Part shown: one piece after another, positions 1 to 6,711 of the stretch
Layout: every line of letters starts with the position of its first letter
How positions within the stretch are numbered: the stretch's first letter is position 1
DNA from: an uncultured Oscillospiraceae bacterium
Lineage (GTDB): Bacteria > Bacillota > Clostridia > Oscillospirales > Ruminococcaceae
NCBI GenBank assembly: GCA_900543295.1
Contig: UQQY01000044.1
Coordinates: 1-13,961 of the forward strand
Reading direction: 5' to 3'
DNA length: 13,961 nt
Program-made: the position numbers and the translations under genes
The notes under the pieces: model-generated
The model's input: only the letters and a program-made list of their open reading frames with translations
Databases searched by the model: none
What the model was told of the DNA's origin: nothing

Positions 1-1
1 G

Positions 2-598
2 AAAAAGAAGACCTGGTCGCTCTGGGCCAAGGTTTTGGTCGCAAGCATTCCGGCAGGCATCGTCGGACTTTTGTTTGACGATACGCTGGATTCCCTTTTT
101 TATAATTATCAGACCGTTTCCGTCACCTTGATTCTTTACGGCGTCCTGTTTATTGTGGTGGAGCATCTGAACCGCAGCCGCAGACCCGCCATCCGCACGC
201 TTGACGCGCTTTCTTATAAAACGGTGCTTTGGATCGGCGTGTTTCAAATGCTCGCTCTGATACCGGGCACCTCGCGCTCCGGCGCTACTATTATCGGCGC
301 TATGCTGCTTGGCGCCTCGCGCGCGGTAGCGGCGGAGTTCACTTTCTTTCTCGCTATTCCGGCCATGCTCGGCGCAAGCCTTTTAAAAGTTGTAAAATTT
401 TTTATGGAAACCGGCTTCGGCATGACCGGCGGCGAAATCGGCATTTTGCTCACCGGTATGGCAGTGGCGTTTATCGTCTCTGTTCTTGCCATCCAGTTCC
501 TGATGCGCTTTATCAAGAAAAACGACTTCAAGCCGTTTGGATGGTATCGCATTGCGCTCGGCGTCCTGGTGCTTCTCTATTTCCTGATTGCAGGATAA
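2..598 (+). CDS. uppP: Undecaprenyl-diphosphatase UppP (5' end outside window)
   Basis: This integral membrane phosphatase converts undecaprenyl diphosphate to undecaprenyl phosphate, recycling the lipid carrier for peptidoglycan and other wall polymers; it also gives bacitracin tolerance. The frame is open from the left window edge, so the visible 198 residues are the C-terminal part of a protein usually near 270 residues. The family's active-site motif PGTSRSGATI lies at about residues 85-94 of the visible part (near bases 260-290), inside a run of hydrophobic segments, and the last helix ends close to the C-terminus at FLIAG. A TTG at 35 is in frame but the reading frame continues upstream, so it is not taken as the start. 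The stop is TAA at 596-598, followed by a hairpin. Identity is secure from the motif and the membrane pattern. Confidence 0.95.
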   Translation, partial: KKKTWSLWAKVLVASIPAGIVGLLFDDTLDSLFYNYQTVSVTLILYGVLFIVVEHLNRSRRPAIRTLDALSYKTVLWIGVFQMLALIPGTSRSGATIIGAMLLGASRAVAAEFTFFLAIPAMLGASLLKVVKFFMETGFGMTGGEIGILLTGMAVAFIVSVLAIQFLMRFIKKNDFKPFGWYRIALGVLVLLYFLIAG

Positions 599-615
599 TT
601 TTTCATCATAATACT

Positions 616-660
616 ATAACAAAGGGAGAGCGGGCCATCGTCCGGCACTCCCTTTGTTAT
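616..660 (+). terminator. 13-bp hairpin downstream of uppP, probable terminator
   Basis: A perfect 13-bp inverted repeat pairs 616-628 (ATAACAAAGGGAG) with 648-660 (CTCCCTTTGTTAT) around a 19-base loop. It starts 18 bases after the uppP stop, which suits a terminator or 3'-end stabiliser. There is no run of T after the right arm, so it is not a textbook intrinsic terminator; the stem itself ends in an A/T-rich portion that could partly serve. Confidence 0.6.
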
Positions 661-735
661 TGCCTCCAACCGTCAGAGATCATAATTCGTCCGTCCAAAT
701 ATTTCCGTCTGAGGCATTCCGCTTTGCTTCGGCTA

Positions 736-756
736 TTTTATTGCTCCGCAATAAAA
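736..756. repeat. 9-bp perfect hairpin upstream of ger operon
   Basis: TTTTATTGC (736-744) and GCAATAAAA (748-756) are exact reverse complements separated by TCC. It stands about 110 bases before the proposed ger promoter. It could be a further weak terminator for the uppP transcript or an operator; the sequence does not decide. Confidence 0.45.
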
Positions 757-864
757 ATCATTTCAATGATCTTATCTTTGAATCACATATCACATCATAA
801 CGGCGAAAACGGCAGATCAATTCCTGTTCACAGAAGAACCGATCCGCTGCTTTCGTTCTTTTTT

Positions 865-893
865 GTATGAAAAAGCTGTTTTTGACTATACTA
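865..893 (+). promoter_or_regulatory. Sigma-G-like promoter of the ger operon
   Basis: GTATG at 865-869 matches the sigma-G/sigma-F -35 consensus GHATR. After a 17-base spacer, TATACTA at 887-893 matches the sigma-G -10 consensus CATNHTA except for the first base (T for C). The predicted transcript would begin near 900, just before the AGAAAGGA ribosome binding site at 903-910. Germinant receptor operons are classic sigma-G targets in Bacillus, which supports the reading. The promoter was identified by eye. Confidence 0.6.
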
Positions 894-902
894 ACCGACA
901 GA

Positions 903-910
903 AGAAAGGA
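903..910 (+). promoter_or_regulatory. Ribosome binding site deciding the GerA-subunit start
   Basis: AGAAAGGA at 903-910 lies 10 bases before GTG 921, while ATG 867 has only pyrimidine-rich sequence in front of it. Together with the promoter at 865-893 this favours GTG 921 as start. GTG 912 is in frame but only one base from the site, so it is less likely. Confidence 0.65.
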
Positions 911-920
911 TGTGAGTGCC

Positions 921-2480
921 GTGTTCGCATCGTGGAAAGGACGAATTGACGCAATCAGGCAGAGTCTTTCCCCCAAAAAAGAGCCGGCCGGAGAAGAAGC
1001 GGACAGCCCCATCAGTCCGTCGCTCAATGAAACGCTTGTAAGCATCCGCACACGGTTTCAGAATTCCTCCGACCTGCTCGTGCGGGAACTTCCGCTCGGC
1101 GGGGTAAAAACTGCGCTAGTCATGGCAGAAGGACTGGTAGGCCAGCAGACGCTTTCTGAAGTTCTGCTTGAACCGCTGCTGTCCCACCGCTTTCCGCGCA
1201 GCGCCGGTACGGAAGAGGTTCGCGATTTTGTAGAAAACAAAAGTATTCTGGCGGCGGATATGCTGCCGGTCTATTCTTATAACGAATTGTTCCGCTTTAT
1301 CATGTCCGGCTTTGTCGTGATTCTGATTGACGGCGCTCCGAGGGGAACGGCCTGCGGCATACAGGGGTACCCGTACCGTTCGATCAGCGAACCGACCGCC
1401 GAAGTAAACGAACGCGGCAGCAAGGAAGGATTCACAGAGCCGATTCGTACCAATATGTCGCTGGTACGCCGCCGCGTCAAATCGCCGCTTTTAAAATTCG
1501 AGCTTTTCCCTGTCGGAAAGATCAGCCGGACAGACGTCTGTCTGGTTTATATGACAGACCGCGTGTCCGCAAAGCTGCTGCGGGAGGTGCGGCGCAAAAT
1601 AAACAATATTGATTTGGACGTCATTCTGACGGCAGGATATTTACAGCCCTTCCTTACGGGCAGGCCATGGTCGCTTTTTTCCGACGTTGGCACAACGGAG
1701 CGGCCGGACGTGCTCGCGGCAAAGGTTCAGGAGGGGCGTATTGCCATCCTGGTTGACGGCACACCGTTTGCTCTGATTGTCCCCTATCTCTTTACGGAAA
1801 ATTTTCAAACCCTCGACGATTACGCTCATTCCGCCTTTTACGCAAGCTTTATCCGAATCATCCGTTACTTTTCGTTTATCATAAGCATTCTGCTGCCCGG
1901 CGCATATGTGGCAATCAGCACGTTTCATCCGGAGCTTCTGCCGCAGGCTCTTTTGTTTAATATCGCAGCCGCCGAAGATACGACGCCGTTTCCTCTCGGC
2001 ATTGAAGCGCTGATTATTCACCTGCTCTATGAAATCATGCGGGAGGCCGGGCTGCGGCTGCCTCGTCCCGTCGGACACGCCGTCAGCATTGTGGGCGCGC
2101 TTGTCATCGGCGACGCTGCCGTTACCGCAGGGCTGATCGGCGCCCCGATGATTATGATTGTCGCCACCACGGCGATCGCCTCGTTCGTGGTGCCTTCTTT
2201 ATACGAACCGGTTTCTGTCCTTCGCTTTGCCTATATTCTTACCGGCATGACGCTGGGCCTCTACGGCATCACACTTCTGAGCCTGCTGCTGCTTATAAAC
2301 GTCTGTACGCTTCAAAATTTCGGACAGCCTTATACCGCGCCGGTTGCGCCCTTTTCTTCCGGCGCCATGCGCGATACGTTTATCCGTCTAAGCTTCCGCA
2401 CCCTGCAAAAACACACCGCGACCCTACAGGAATTAAACGGCTCGCATCTGAGCGAAAAAGATCAGGAGGGATCGTCTTGA
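921..2480 (+). CDS. Spore germination receptor A subunit (GerA family)
   Basis: This is the A subunit of a Ger-type germinant receptor, which sits in the spore inner membrane and with the B and C subunits senses small-molecule germinants. From GTG 921 the product has 519 residues, normal for the family. The first ~300 residues form the soluble N-terminal domain with the family's typical stretch ISEPTAEVNERGSKEGFTE and the following NMSLVRRRVKS. From about residue 305 on there are some five hydrophobic segments (for example the one containing FIISILLPGAYVAIS), then a short basic cytoplasmic tail. An alternative ATG at 867 would add 18 residues but lacks a ribosome binding site and overlaps the predicted sigma-G promoter. 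The stop overlaps the next start by four bases (TTGA), indicating coupled translation. The germinant cannot be told from sequence. Confidence 0.94.
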   Translation: MFASWKGRIDAIRQSLSPKKEPAGEEADSPISPSLNETLVSIRTRFQNSSDLLVRELPLGGVKTALVMAEGLVGQQTLSEVLLEPLLSHRFPRSAGTEEVRDFVENKSILAADMLPVYSYNELFRFIMSGFVVILIDGAPRGTACGIQGYPYRSISEPTAEVNERGSKEGFTEPIRTNMSLVRRRVKSPLLKFELFPVGKISRTDVCLVYMTDRVSAKLLREVRRKINNIDLDVILTAGYLQPFLTGRPWSLFSDVGTTERPDVLAAKVQEGRIAILVDGTPFALIVPYLFTENFQTLDDYAHSAFYASFIRIIRYFSFIISILLPGAYVAISTFHPELLPQALLFNIAAAEDTTPFPLGIEALIIHLLYEIMREAGLRLPRPVGHAVSIVGALVIGDAAVTAGLIGAPMIMIVATTAIASFVVPSLYEPVSVLRFAYILTGMTLGLYGITLLSLLLLINVCTLQNFGQPYTAPVAPFSSGAMRDTFIRLSFRTLQKHTATLQELNGSHLSEKDQEGSS

Positions 2481-3589
2481 GTGAAGGAAAGATCAGCTCT
2501 ACGCAGCTAACGCTGCTGCTCTTTCTCTCCCGCATATTCTCCATTCTCGAATATACGCCCGCGCTCGGCGATTCCATGACCGGCATGACGCTTCTTATTT
2601 CGACTGCGCTCAGCTTTCTGGTGCAGTGTGTGCTGGTGATTCCGATGCTGCTTTTGCTGTACCGTTATCAGGAGCAAAACGTTCTGGGCTGCGCTTACCT
2701 CGTCTCGCCTGTGCTTGGAAAGATCACAGCCGCTCTGTTCCTGCTGCTCTTCCTTGCCCATCTTTCCGGCGGATATGCGATCTTCTCCATGTTTATGACC
2801 AACATCGTCTATTTAAAAAGCTCCCCCATACTGATTGTTCTGCTTTTGGCCGCAGTATGCACGGTCTGTGCCTGCTTTGGCCTGCAGGGTCTTGCCCGCG
2901 CCGGAAGTATCGTTTTCGTACTGTTTATACTCAGCACTGTTTTTCTCTGTTTGGTAGCCTCGGACAGCGCGGAAATTTTGAATATTCATATGATTCAGGA
3001 GGACGGTATCTCCCGCATAATACGGGGCACTCTCGAGAGCACCTCAAAAAATGCAGAGCTTTTTGTCCTGCTGCTCTTACTGCCGCAGATCGCAAAGCCG
3101 CAAAAGAAACGCGCCTGCACCTATTGGTTTCTCACCCTTGTTTTCCTCTTCACCGAGGTCACGCAGTTTATCATCCTCTCCGTGCTCGGTGACTTTGGTA
3201 TGAAGCAGATGTTCCCTTACTATGCGCTTACCTCTGTCATCGACATCTCCATTTTTCAGCGGCTGGACTCGCTGCACGTAACGCTGTGGATCTTCACTGC
3301 GCTGTTTCGCTGCACGCTCTACACGATATGTGCCGCCAAGTGTGCAAATATGCTGTTCTCAAAAAAAATCAGCCGCTTTTCTCCCCTGTTTATCTTTTTA
3401 CTCTCCAGCGGCGCAGAAATCTTTTTAGCCAACCATATTCCTCTGCTCCGCCGTGCAAGTCCCTCAAACTCGCTGATTCTCACGCTTCTTACAGCAGTAT
3501 TTCCGCTGATCCTGTTTATCATCCTGTACCGAAAGGAGAAACGCCATGCGCCGTGCAAAAGCCCTGCTGCTCCTGACTCTCATTCTTAG
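2477..3589 (+). CDS. Spore germination receptor B subunit (GerB family permease)
   Basis: This is the integral membrane B subunit of the germinant receptor, distantly related to amino-acid/polyamine transporters of the APC superfamily and thought to bind the germinant. The 370-residue product is hydrophobic almost throughout, with about ten transmembrane segments, and opens with the family-like SSTQLTLLLFLSRIFSILEYTPALGD. The start is the rare TTG at 2477, chosen because AGGAGGG at 2464-2470 lies six bases upstream and because it overlaps the A-subunit stop (TTGA). The 3' end overlaps the C-subunit gene by 44 bases. Gene order A-B-C is the same as in the Bacillus gerA operon. Confidence 0.93.
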   Translation: MSEGKISSTQLTLLLFLSRIFSILEYTPALGDSMTGMTLLISTALSFLVQCVLVIPMLLLLYRYQEQNVLGCAYLVSPVLGKITAALFLLLFLAHLSGGYAIFSMFMTNIVYLKSSPILIVLLLAAVCTVCACFGLQGLARAGSIVFVLFILSTVFLCLVASDSAEILNIHMIQEDGISRIIRGTLESTSKNAELFVLLLLLPQIAKPQKKRACTYWFLTLVFLFTEVTQFIILSVLGDFGMKQMFPYYALTSVIDISIFQRLDSLHVTLWIFTALFRCTLYTICAAKCANMLFSKKISRFSPLFIFLLSSGAEIFLANHIPLLRRASPSNSLILTLLTAVFPLILFIILYRKEKRHAPCKSPAAPDSHS

Positions 3590-4766
3590 CCAATGCCTGT
3601 TTTTATCCGGATGTCTCTCCCCCGTACAGTTAAACCGGCAGGCTATTGTGCAGGGAATCGGCATCGATTATCAAAACGGAAAATACCGTCTCACCTTTCA
3701 GGTCTTTTCCCCTTCCGGCTCCTCCGGCGGATCGAACATCGGTACTTCCGCCAACAATGCAAAGCTGATTTCTTCTGAGGGCGCCTCTGTTTCAGAAGCC
3801 GTACAAAACGGCGTGCGCGTTCAGGGAAAAGAGCTGTTCATCGGACAAAACCGTATCATTATCATCGGATTGGAGGCCGCCAAACACGATTTGACGGAAA
3901 CGGTTTCCTATCTCGGCACAAATGCCGCCTCCCGTCAAAACGCCCATGTTGTTCTCAGTGCAACAACAGCTGAGGAAGTGATGAGTATGAGAATCAATCA
4001 GGGAATCCTGCCGGCGGAGGCTTTGGATCGTATTACGGAAAACGCGCGGGAAAGCGGGCTTTCGCCCAGCATCCGGCTGTTTGAACTGCGAAAAATGCTG
4101 GATACCCGCCACGAATCCGCTTTTCTCCCCATCCTTTCCATTATGCAGGAGGCTAAGCCTGCTTCCGCCGGACAAGGCGAGGGAGAAGGGGAGGGTGACA
4201 GCGGCTCACAGACCCTTGAGCAGATCAGCCCCTTTGAAATCAGCGAAACCGCTGTTTTCTCAAACAATATCTTTCGCGGCACACTGGATAAAGAGCAGAC
4301 GCGCGGCATGATGTGGATACGAGGCGAGGTGGAAAACACCTCCATCCAGCTCTCGCCCGCAAAGGGCGGAAGTGCTTCCGCTCACGTCTATCGTGCCGAC
4401 TCCAAGCTGATTCCACGAAAAAGCACGGATAAGCCGGAGTTTGATCTGACTATTTCCTGTTGGGCTACCAAGCAGGACAGCACGTCGGCAGAAGCGGTTT
4501 ATCCAAACGAAGATACGCTTCTTGCCGATATGGAGAAGGCTGCGGAGGAGACGATTCGTCAGGAATGCGAGGCTGCTTTTACTGGAGGCTCGCAGAAGCT
4601 CCTCTGTGATTTTTTAAATTTTGGAAATATCCTTTGGCAAAAAAATCCGAATCTTTTTTATACTCTGCGTGATGACTGGGACAACGCTCTTTCCGACGTG
4701 ATATTAAACGTAGAGGTTGATGTACAGATCGACCGCACCGGTATGGAATACGGCTACGAGGATTGA
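3546..4766 (+). CDS. Spore germination receptor C subunit, lipoprotein (Ger(x)C family)
   Basis: This is the lipid-anchored C subunit of the receptor, placed on the outer face of the spore inner membrane. The 406-residue product starts with a lipoprotein signal: basic MRRAK, a leucine-rich core, and the lipobox LSGC with Cys23 as the predicted lipidation site. Next comes LNRQAIVQGIGIDY, characteristic of the family's first domain. Around residues 207-220 there is an acidic glycine/glutamate linker (GEGEGEGD) between the N-terminal and C-terminal (GerAC-type) domains. ATG 3546 has AAAGGAG at 3532-3538 and begins 44 bases inside the B-subunit gene, so the three genes form one translationally coupled unit. 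The stop is TGA at 4764-4766. Confidence 0.93.
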   Translation: MRRAKALLLLTLILSQCLFLSGCLSPVQLNRQAIVQGIGIDYQNGKYRLTFQVFSPSGSSGGSNIGTSANNAKLISSEGASVSEAVQNGVRVQGKELFIGQNRIIIIGLEAAKHDLTETVSYLGTNAASRQNAHVVLSATTAEEVMSMRINQGILPAEALDRITENARESGLSPSIRLFELRKMLDTRHESAFLPILSIMQEAKPASAGQGEGEGEGDSGSQTLEQISPFEISETAVFSNNIFRGTLDKEQTRGMMWIRGEVENTSIQLSPAKGGSASAHVYRADSKLIPRKSTDKPEFDLTISCWATKQDSTSAEAVYPNEDTLLADMEKAAEETIRQECEAAFTGGSQKLLCDFLNFGNILWQKNPNLFYTLRDDWDNALSDVILNVEVDVQIDRTGMEYGYED

Positions 4767-4793
4767 TCGCTTTTCTTTTTGCGCCGAATATGC

Positions 4794-4799
4794 TATACT
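4794..4799 (+). promoter_or_regulatory. Extended -10 promoter of the isomerase-like gene
   Basis: TGC-TATACT (4791-4799) is a good extended -10 element of the housekeeping sigma-A type; the -35 region 17 bases upstream (TTTTCT) is poor. Transcription would start near 4806, directly at the foot of the hairpin at 4807-4834. It would give the downstream gene its own transcription apart from the ger operon. Confidence 0.5.
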
Positions 4800-4806
4800 A
4801 TGATAA

Positions 4807-4834
4807 AAGCCCGGCTGCATAAGCAGTCGGGCTT
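4807..4834. terminator. 12-bp hairpin after ger operon / in leader of next gene
   Basis: AAGCCCGGCTGC (4807-4818) pairs with GCAGTCGGGCTT (4823-4834) around ATAA, with one G-T wobble. On the plus strand no T-run follows, so termination of the ger transcript would be imperfect. On the minus strand the stem is followed by TTTTATCAT. It may end ger transcription, cap the 5' end of the next mRNA, or both. Confidence 0.5.
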
Positions 4835-4858
4835 GGGCGTATCAAGCGCCCAATACGC
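4835..4858 (+). other. Mutually exclusive hairpins in leader
   Basis: GGGCG (4835-4839) can pair with CGCCC (4847-4851), or GCGTAT (4837-4842) can pair with ATACGC (4853-4858). The left arms overlap, so only one can form at a time. They lie between the 12-bp hairpin and the ribosome binding site at 4876-4881. No known riboswitch class is recognised. Confidence 0.35.
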
Positions 4859-4890
4859 TGAATATCAGTTCGCACAGGAGGCGCTTTCCC

Positions 4891-5676
4891 ATGCAATACG
4901 GCATTTCCACAGCAAGTCTTTATCCAATGCCTACAGAAGACGTGTTAAAGCTGTTCGCGCAGAGGCGGATTCCGTACTGTGAGATCTTTTTTAACACCGT
5001 CAGCGAACTCTCTCCCAATTATGTGCGCGCCTTGCGGAAAACGGCGGACAGGGGCGGCGTGCGCGTGCTGTCCGCACACCCGTTTACCTGTGCGTTTGAG
5101 CCGTTTATGCTGTTTACCGCTTATGAACGGCGTTTTCGGGATGGAATCGAGTGGCACAAGCGATATTTTGACGCCATGAACATTCTGGGGGCCTCTGTTT
5201 TTGTTTTCCACGGCGACCGAAAGCAGGGAACCTTACCGGATGCAGAGTATTATGAGCGCTTTGCCGTCCTGCGCGATCTCGGTAAACGTTTCGGCATTAC
5301 CGTTGCACAGGAAAATGTGGAACGCTGCAAAAGCTGCTCGTCCGCGTTTTTAAAAGAGATGATCCGCTATCTGGACGGCGATGTCTCGCTGGTGTTCGAC
5401 AATAAACAGGCCCGACGCGCCGGCGTTGACTGTGTCTCTTTTGTCGAGCAGTTTGCCGCACACATCTGCCATGTACATATCAGCGATTATACAAACGACT
5501 GCGACTGTGCGCCGGTTGCGGAGAACTCGCCCCATGTGACGGATATTCTCCGCACGCTGCAAAAGCACGGCTACTCCGGCGGCGTGGTGACAGAGCTGTA
5601 CCGCAGCATGCTGCAAAAAGATGAAGATGTTTTCCTCAGCTACCGAAATTTAGCCGAATCACTTTGCATAAACTGA
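4891..5676 (+). CDS. Sugar phosphate isomerase/epimerase-like TIM barrel protein
   Basis: This 261-residue protein belongs to the xylose isomerase-like / AP endonuclease 2 TIM barrel superfamily, which includes sugar epimerases, inosose dehydratases and related metal-dependent enzymes. Family-type metal ligands can be placed in order: Glu141 in AQEN, Asp170 in LVFDN, His196 in HVHISDY and Glu235 in VVTELYR, with FHGD at 106-109 lining the barrel. The Asp strand is followed by NKQARRAG where many relatives have a His two or three residues on, so substrate type is uncertain. ATG 4891 has AGGAGG at 4876-4881. No other sugar gene flanks it, so the substrate cannot be inferred from context. It has its own promoter at 4794-4799. 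Confidence 0.82.
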   Translation: MQYGISTASLYPMPTEDVLKLFAQRRIPYCEIFFNTVSELSPNYVRALRKTADRGGVRVLSAHPFTCAFEPFMLFTAYERRFRDGIEWHKRYFDAMNILGASVFVFHGDRKQGTLPDAEYYERFAVLRDLGKRFGITVAQENVERCKSCSSAFLKEMIRYLDGDVSLVFDNKQARRAGVDCVSFVEQFAAHICHVHISDYTNDCDCAPVAENSPHVTDILRTLQKHGYSGGVVTELYRSMLQKDEDVFLSYRNLAESLCIN

Positions 5677-5780
5677 GCAGTCTGATTTTGTGGAAAAATA
5701 CGAATTGTTTTTACTTTTTATTACATTTTATCCGATCCGTTGAATCTCATCGTTGAAGTATTTCGTATTTTATAAAACAA

Positions 5781-5797
5781 TGTCGTTTTTTGTCGAA
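5781..5797 (+). promoter_or_regulatory. Tandem Spo0A-box-like elements
   Basis: TGTCGAA at 5791-5797 is a perfect 0A box core within TTTTTGTCGAA. TGTCGTT at 5781-5787 matches five of seven positions and begins exactly 10 bases earlier, on the same helical face, as in known tandem 0A boxes. With the candidate -10 TATACT at 5829-5834 they would lie at about -60 to -44, an activating position in Bacillus promoters. Confidence 0.5.
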
Positions 5798-5828
5798 CTT
5801 TGAAGTGGAACCTTTTCTCCATTTCCCT

Positions 5829-5834
5829 TATACT
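5829..5834 (+). promoter_or_regulatory. Candidate -10 element of the DUF6514-like gene
   Basis: TATACT at 5829-5834 is a good -10 hexamer. The sequence 17 bases upstream (TGGAAC) is a poor -35, as expected if an activator bound at 5781-5797 helps. The start of transcription would be near 5841. Confidence 0.4.
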
Positions 5835-5872
5835 TGTGAATCGAACCACTTGATTTTATTCAAGTTTCACAA
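5834..5872. repeat. Nested inverted repeat in DUF6514-like gene leader
   Basis: ACTTGA (5848-5853) and TCAAGT (5860-5865) are exact reverse complements 6 bases apart, and outside them TTGTGAA (5834-5840) pairs with TTCACAA (5866-5872). The structure spans the predicted transcription start and could be an operator or a leader hairpin. Confidence 0.4.
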
Positions 5873-5897
5873 AATACAGGTTTTGGAGGAGTTAAAA

Positions 5898-6164
5898 ATG
5901 AATCACATTACGCATGAAAAAAGCATGGTTATCACAACGGACGATTGGACGGAAACCGCGCAGAACCAAGACACGCCGGTTTTAGAATATGGTATCCGGA
6001 TTTCTTCCCCGGAGGAACCGTCCTTTGAACTGCGCCGGATTTCCGACGACAGAACGTTTGTAGAAAAGCTTGCCGTTCTTTTGCTGGATCCGGACGTATC
6101 GCCGGTTCATTACGCTGATATTATCGAAGACGCTGTTTCAGAGCAAACGATGGATCGGGTATAA
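5898..6164 (+). CDS. Small DUF6514-like protein of unknown function
   Basis: The 88-residue acidic protein resembles the DUF6514 family of spore-forming Clostridia, judged from length, the YGIRI strand near residue 30 and the C-terminal pattern of a short helix, D-x-SPVHYADIIEDAV. No catalytic motif, signal peptide or membrane segment is seen, so it is probably cytoplasmic. ATG 5898 is chosen because GGAGGAG lies at 5884-5890 directly before it; an in-frame ATG at 5790 would add 36 residues, but that stretch carries the Spo0A-like boxes, the -10 candidate and an inverted repeat, and has no ribosome binding site. It stands alone between the isomerase-like gene and nrdR. The family call is from memory of its pattern and is moderate in certainty. 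Confidence 0.65.
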   Translation: MNHITHEKSMVITTDDWTETAQNQDTPVLEYGIRISSPEEPSFELRRISDDRTFVEKLAVLLLDPDVSPVHYADIIEDAVSEQTMDRV

Positions 6165-6174
6165 AGGTTTTCTA

Positions 6175-6203
6175 TTGCATTTCCTTCCGGTTTTTGTTAA
6201 AAT
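6175..6203 (+). promoter_or_regulatory. Sigma-A promoter of nrdR
   Basis: TTGCAT (6175-6180), a 17-base spacer and TAAAAT (6198-6203) with an extended -10 TG at 6195-6196 form a good housekeeping promoter. It overlaps the region just after the DUF6514-like stop, so nrdR can be transcribed independently. Confidence 0.6.
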
Positions 6204-6246
6204 GAAACTACAATAAACGCCGGTACGACAGGAGATCGACTGAATT

Positions 6247-6711
6247 ATGAGATGCAGTTTTTGCGGCTATATGGAAAGCAAGGTCGTTGACTCGCGCCAA
6301 AGCGAGGACGGCTTAAAAATCAGGCGGCGCCGCGAGTGCCTGAAATGCGGTGCGCGCTTTACCACATATGAGGAAATTGAAACCGTTCCTCTCATGGTGA
6401 TAAAACGCGATAAATCGCGCGAACCGTTTGATCGGGGCAAGCTTCTAAGCCGACTGCTGCGTGCCTGCGTCAAGCGACCGGTTCCGCTCGAATCGCTCGA
6501 AAAACTGATCAGCGAGATTGAGAATTCTTTTGCCAATCAGATGATAAAGGAAGTCCATTCAACTGAAATTGGCAATCTGGTTTTGTCAAAGCTTCGCACC
6601 GTCGATGAAGTCGCCTATATTCGTTTTGCTTCCGTATATAAGGATTTTAAAGACATCGACAGCTTTTTGGCCGAGCTTTCCTCTCTCCGCTCAAGCGAGC
6701 ACGCGCGTTAA
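6247..6711 (+). CDS. nrdR: Transcriptional repressor NrdR
   Basis: NrdR is the nucleotide-sensing repressor of ribonucleotide reductase genes. The 154-residue product has the standard layout: an N-terminal zinc ribbon with Cys3, Cys6, Cys31 and Cys34 (RCSFCG and CLKCGARF), with the basic RRRREC run between, followed by an ATP-cone domain at about residues 49-139 starting VIKRDKSREPFDRGKL. Length and start are typical. AGGAG at 6230-6234 precedes ATG 6247 by 12 bases, a slightly long gap. No ribonucleotide reductase gene and no NrdR box are visible in the window, so its targets lie elsewhere. The stop overlaps the stop of the convergent DUF4363 gene. Confidence 0.96.
   Translation: MRCSFCGYMESKVVDSRQSEDGLKIRRRRECLKCGARFTTYEEIETVPLMVIKRDKSREPFDRGKLLSRLLRACVKRPVPLESLEKLISEIENSFANQMIKEVHSTEIGNLVLSKLRTVDEVAYIRFASVYKDFKDIDSFLAELSSLRSSEHAR

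Larger units (their letters stand above)
599..920. other. Intergenic region between uppP and the ger operon
   Basis: This 322-base stretch has no convincing gene. It contains the uppP hairpin (616-660), a second perfect 9-bp hairpin with a 3-base loop (736-744 TTTTATTGC with 748-756 GCAATAAAA), an adjacent palindrome ATCATT-TC-AATGAT at 757-770, and the sigma-G-like ger promoter (865-893). The open frame from ATG 867 to 920 is read as untranslated, because no ribosome binding site precedes 867 and the proposed promoter overlaps it. Confidence 0.6.

Noticed and set aside
793..799. CATCATA as a sigma-G -10 element for the ger operon
   Set aside because: It fits CATNHTA, but no GHATR element lies 16-19 bases upstream; the element at 865-893 fits better and lies nearer the gene.
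867..920. ATG 867 as start of the GerA subunit
   Set aside because: There is no ribosome binding site before it and the proposed sigma-G promoter overlaps it; GTG 921 with AGAAAGGA upstream is preferred.
4779..4982. 67-codon open frame overlapping the start of the isomerase-like gene
   Set aside because: It covers the promoter, hairpins and a ribosome binding site, is out of frame with the clear TIM barrel gene and has no motif.
5790..5897. Longer N-terminus for the DUF6514-like protein
   Set aside because: The stretch carries promoter-like and inverted-repeat elements and no ribosome binding site; GGAGGAG directly precedes ATG 5898.
6165..6246. NrdR box for autoregulation upstream of nrdR
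   Set aside because: No sequence close to the ACACWATAT-type consensus is present.
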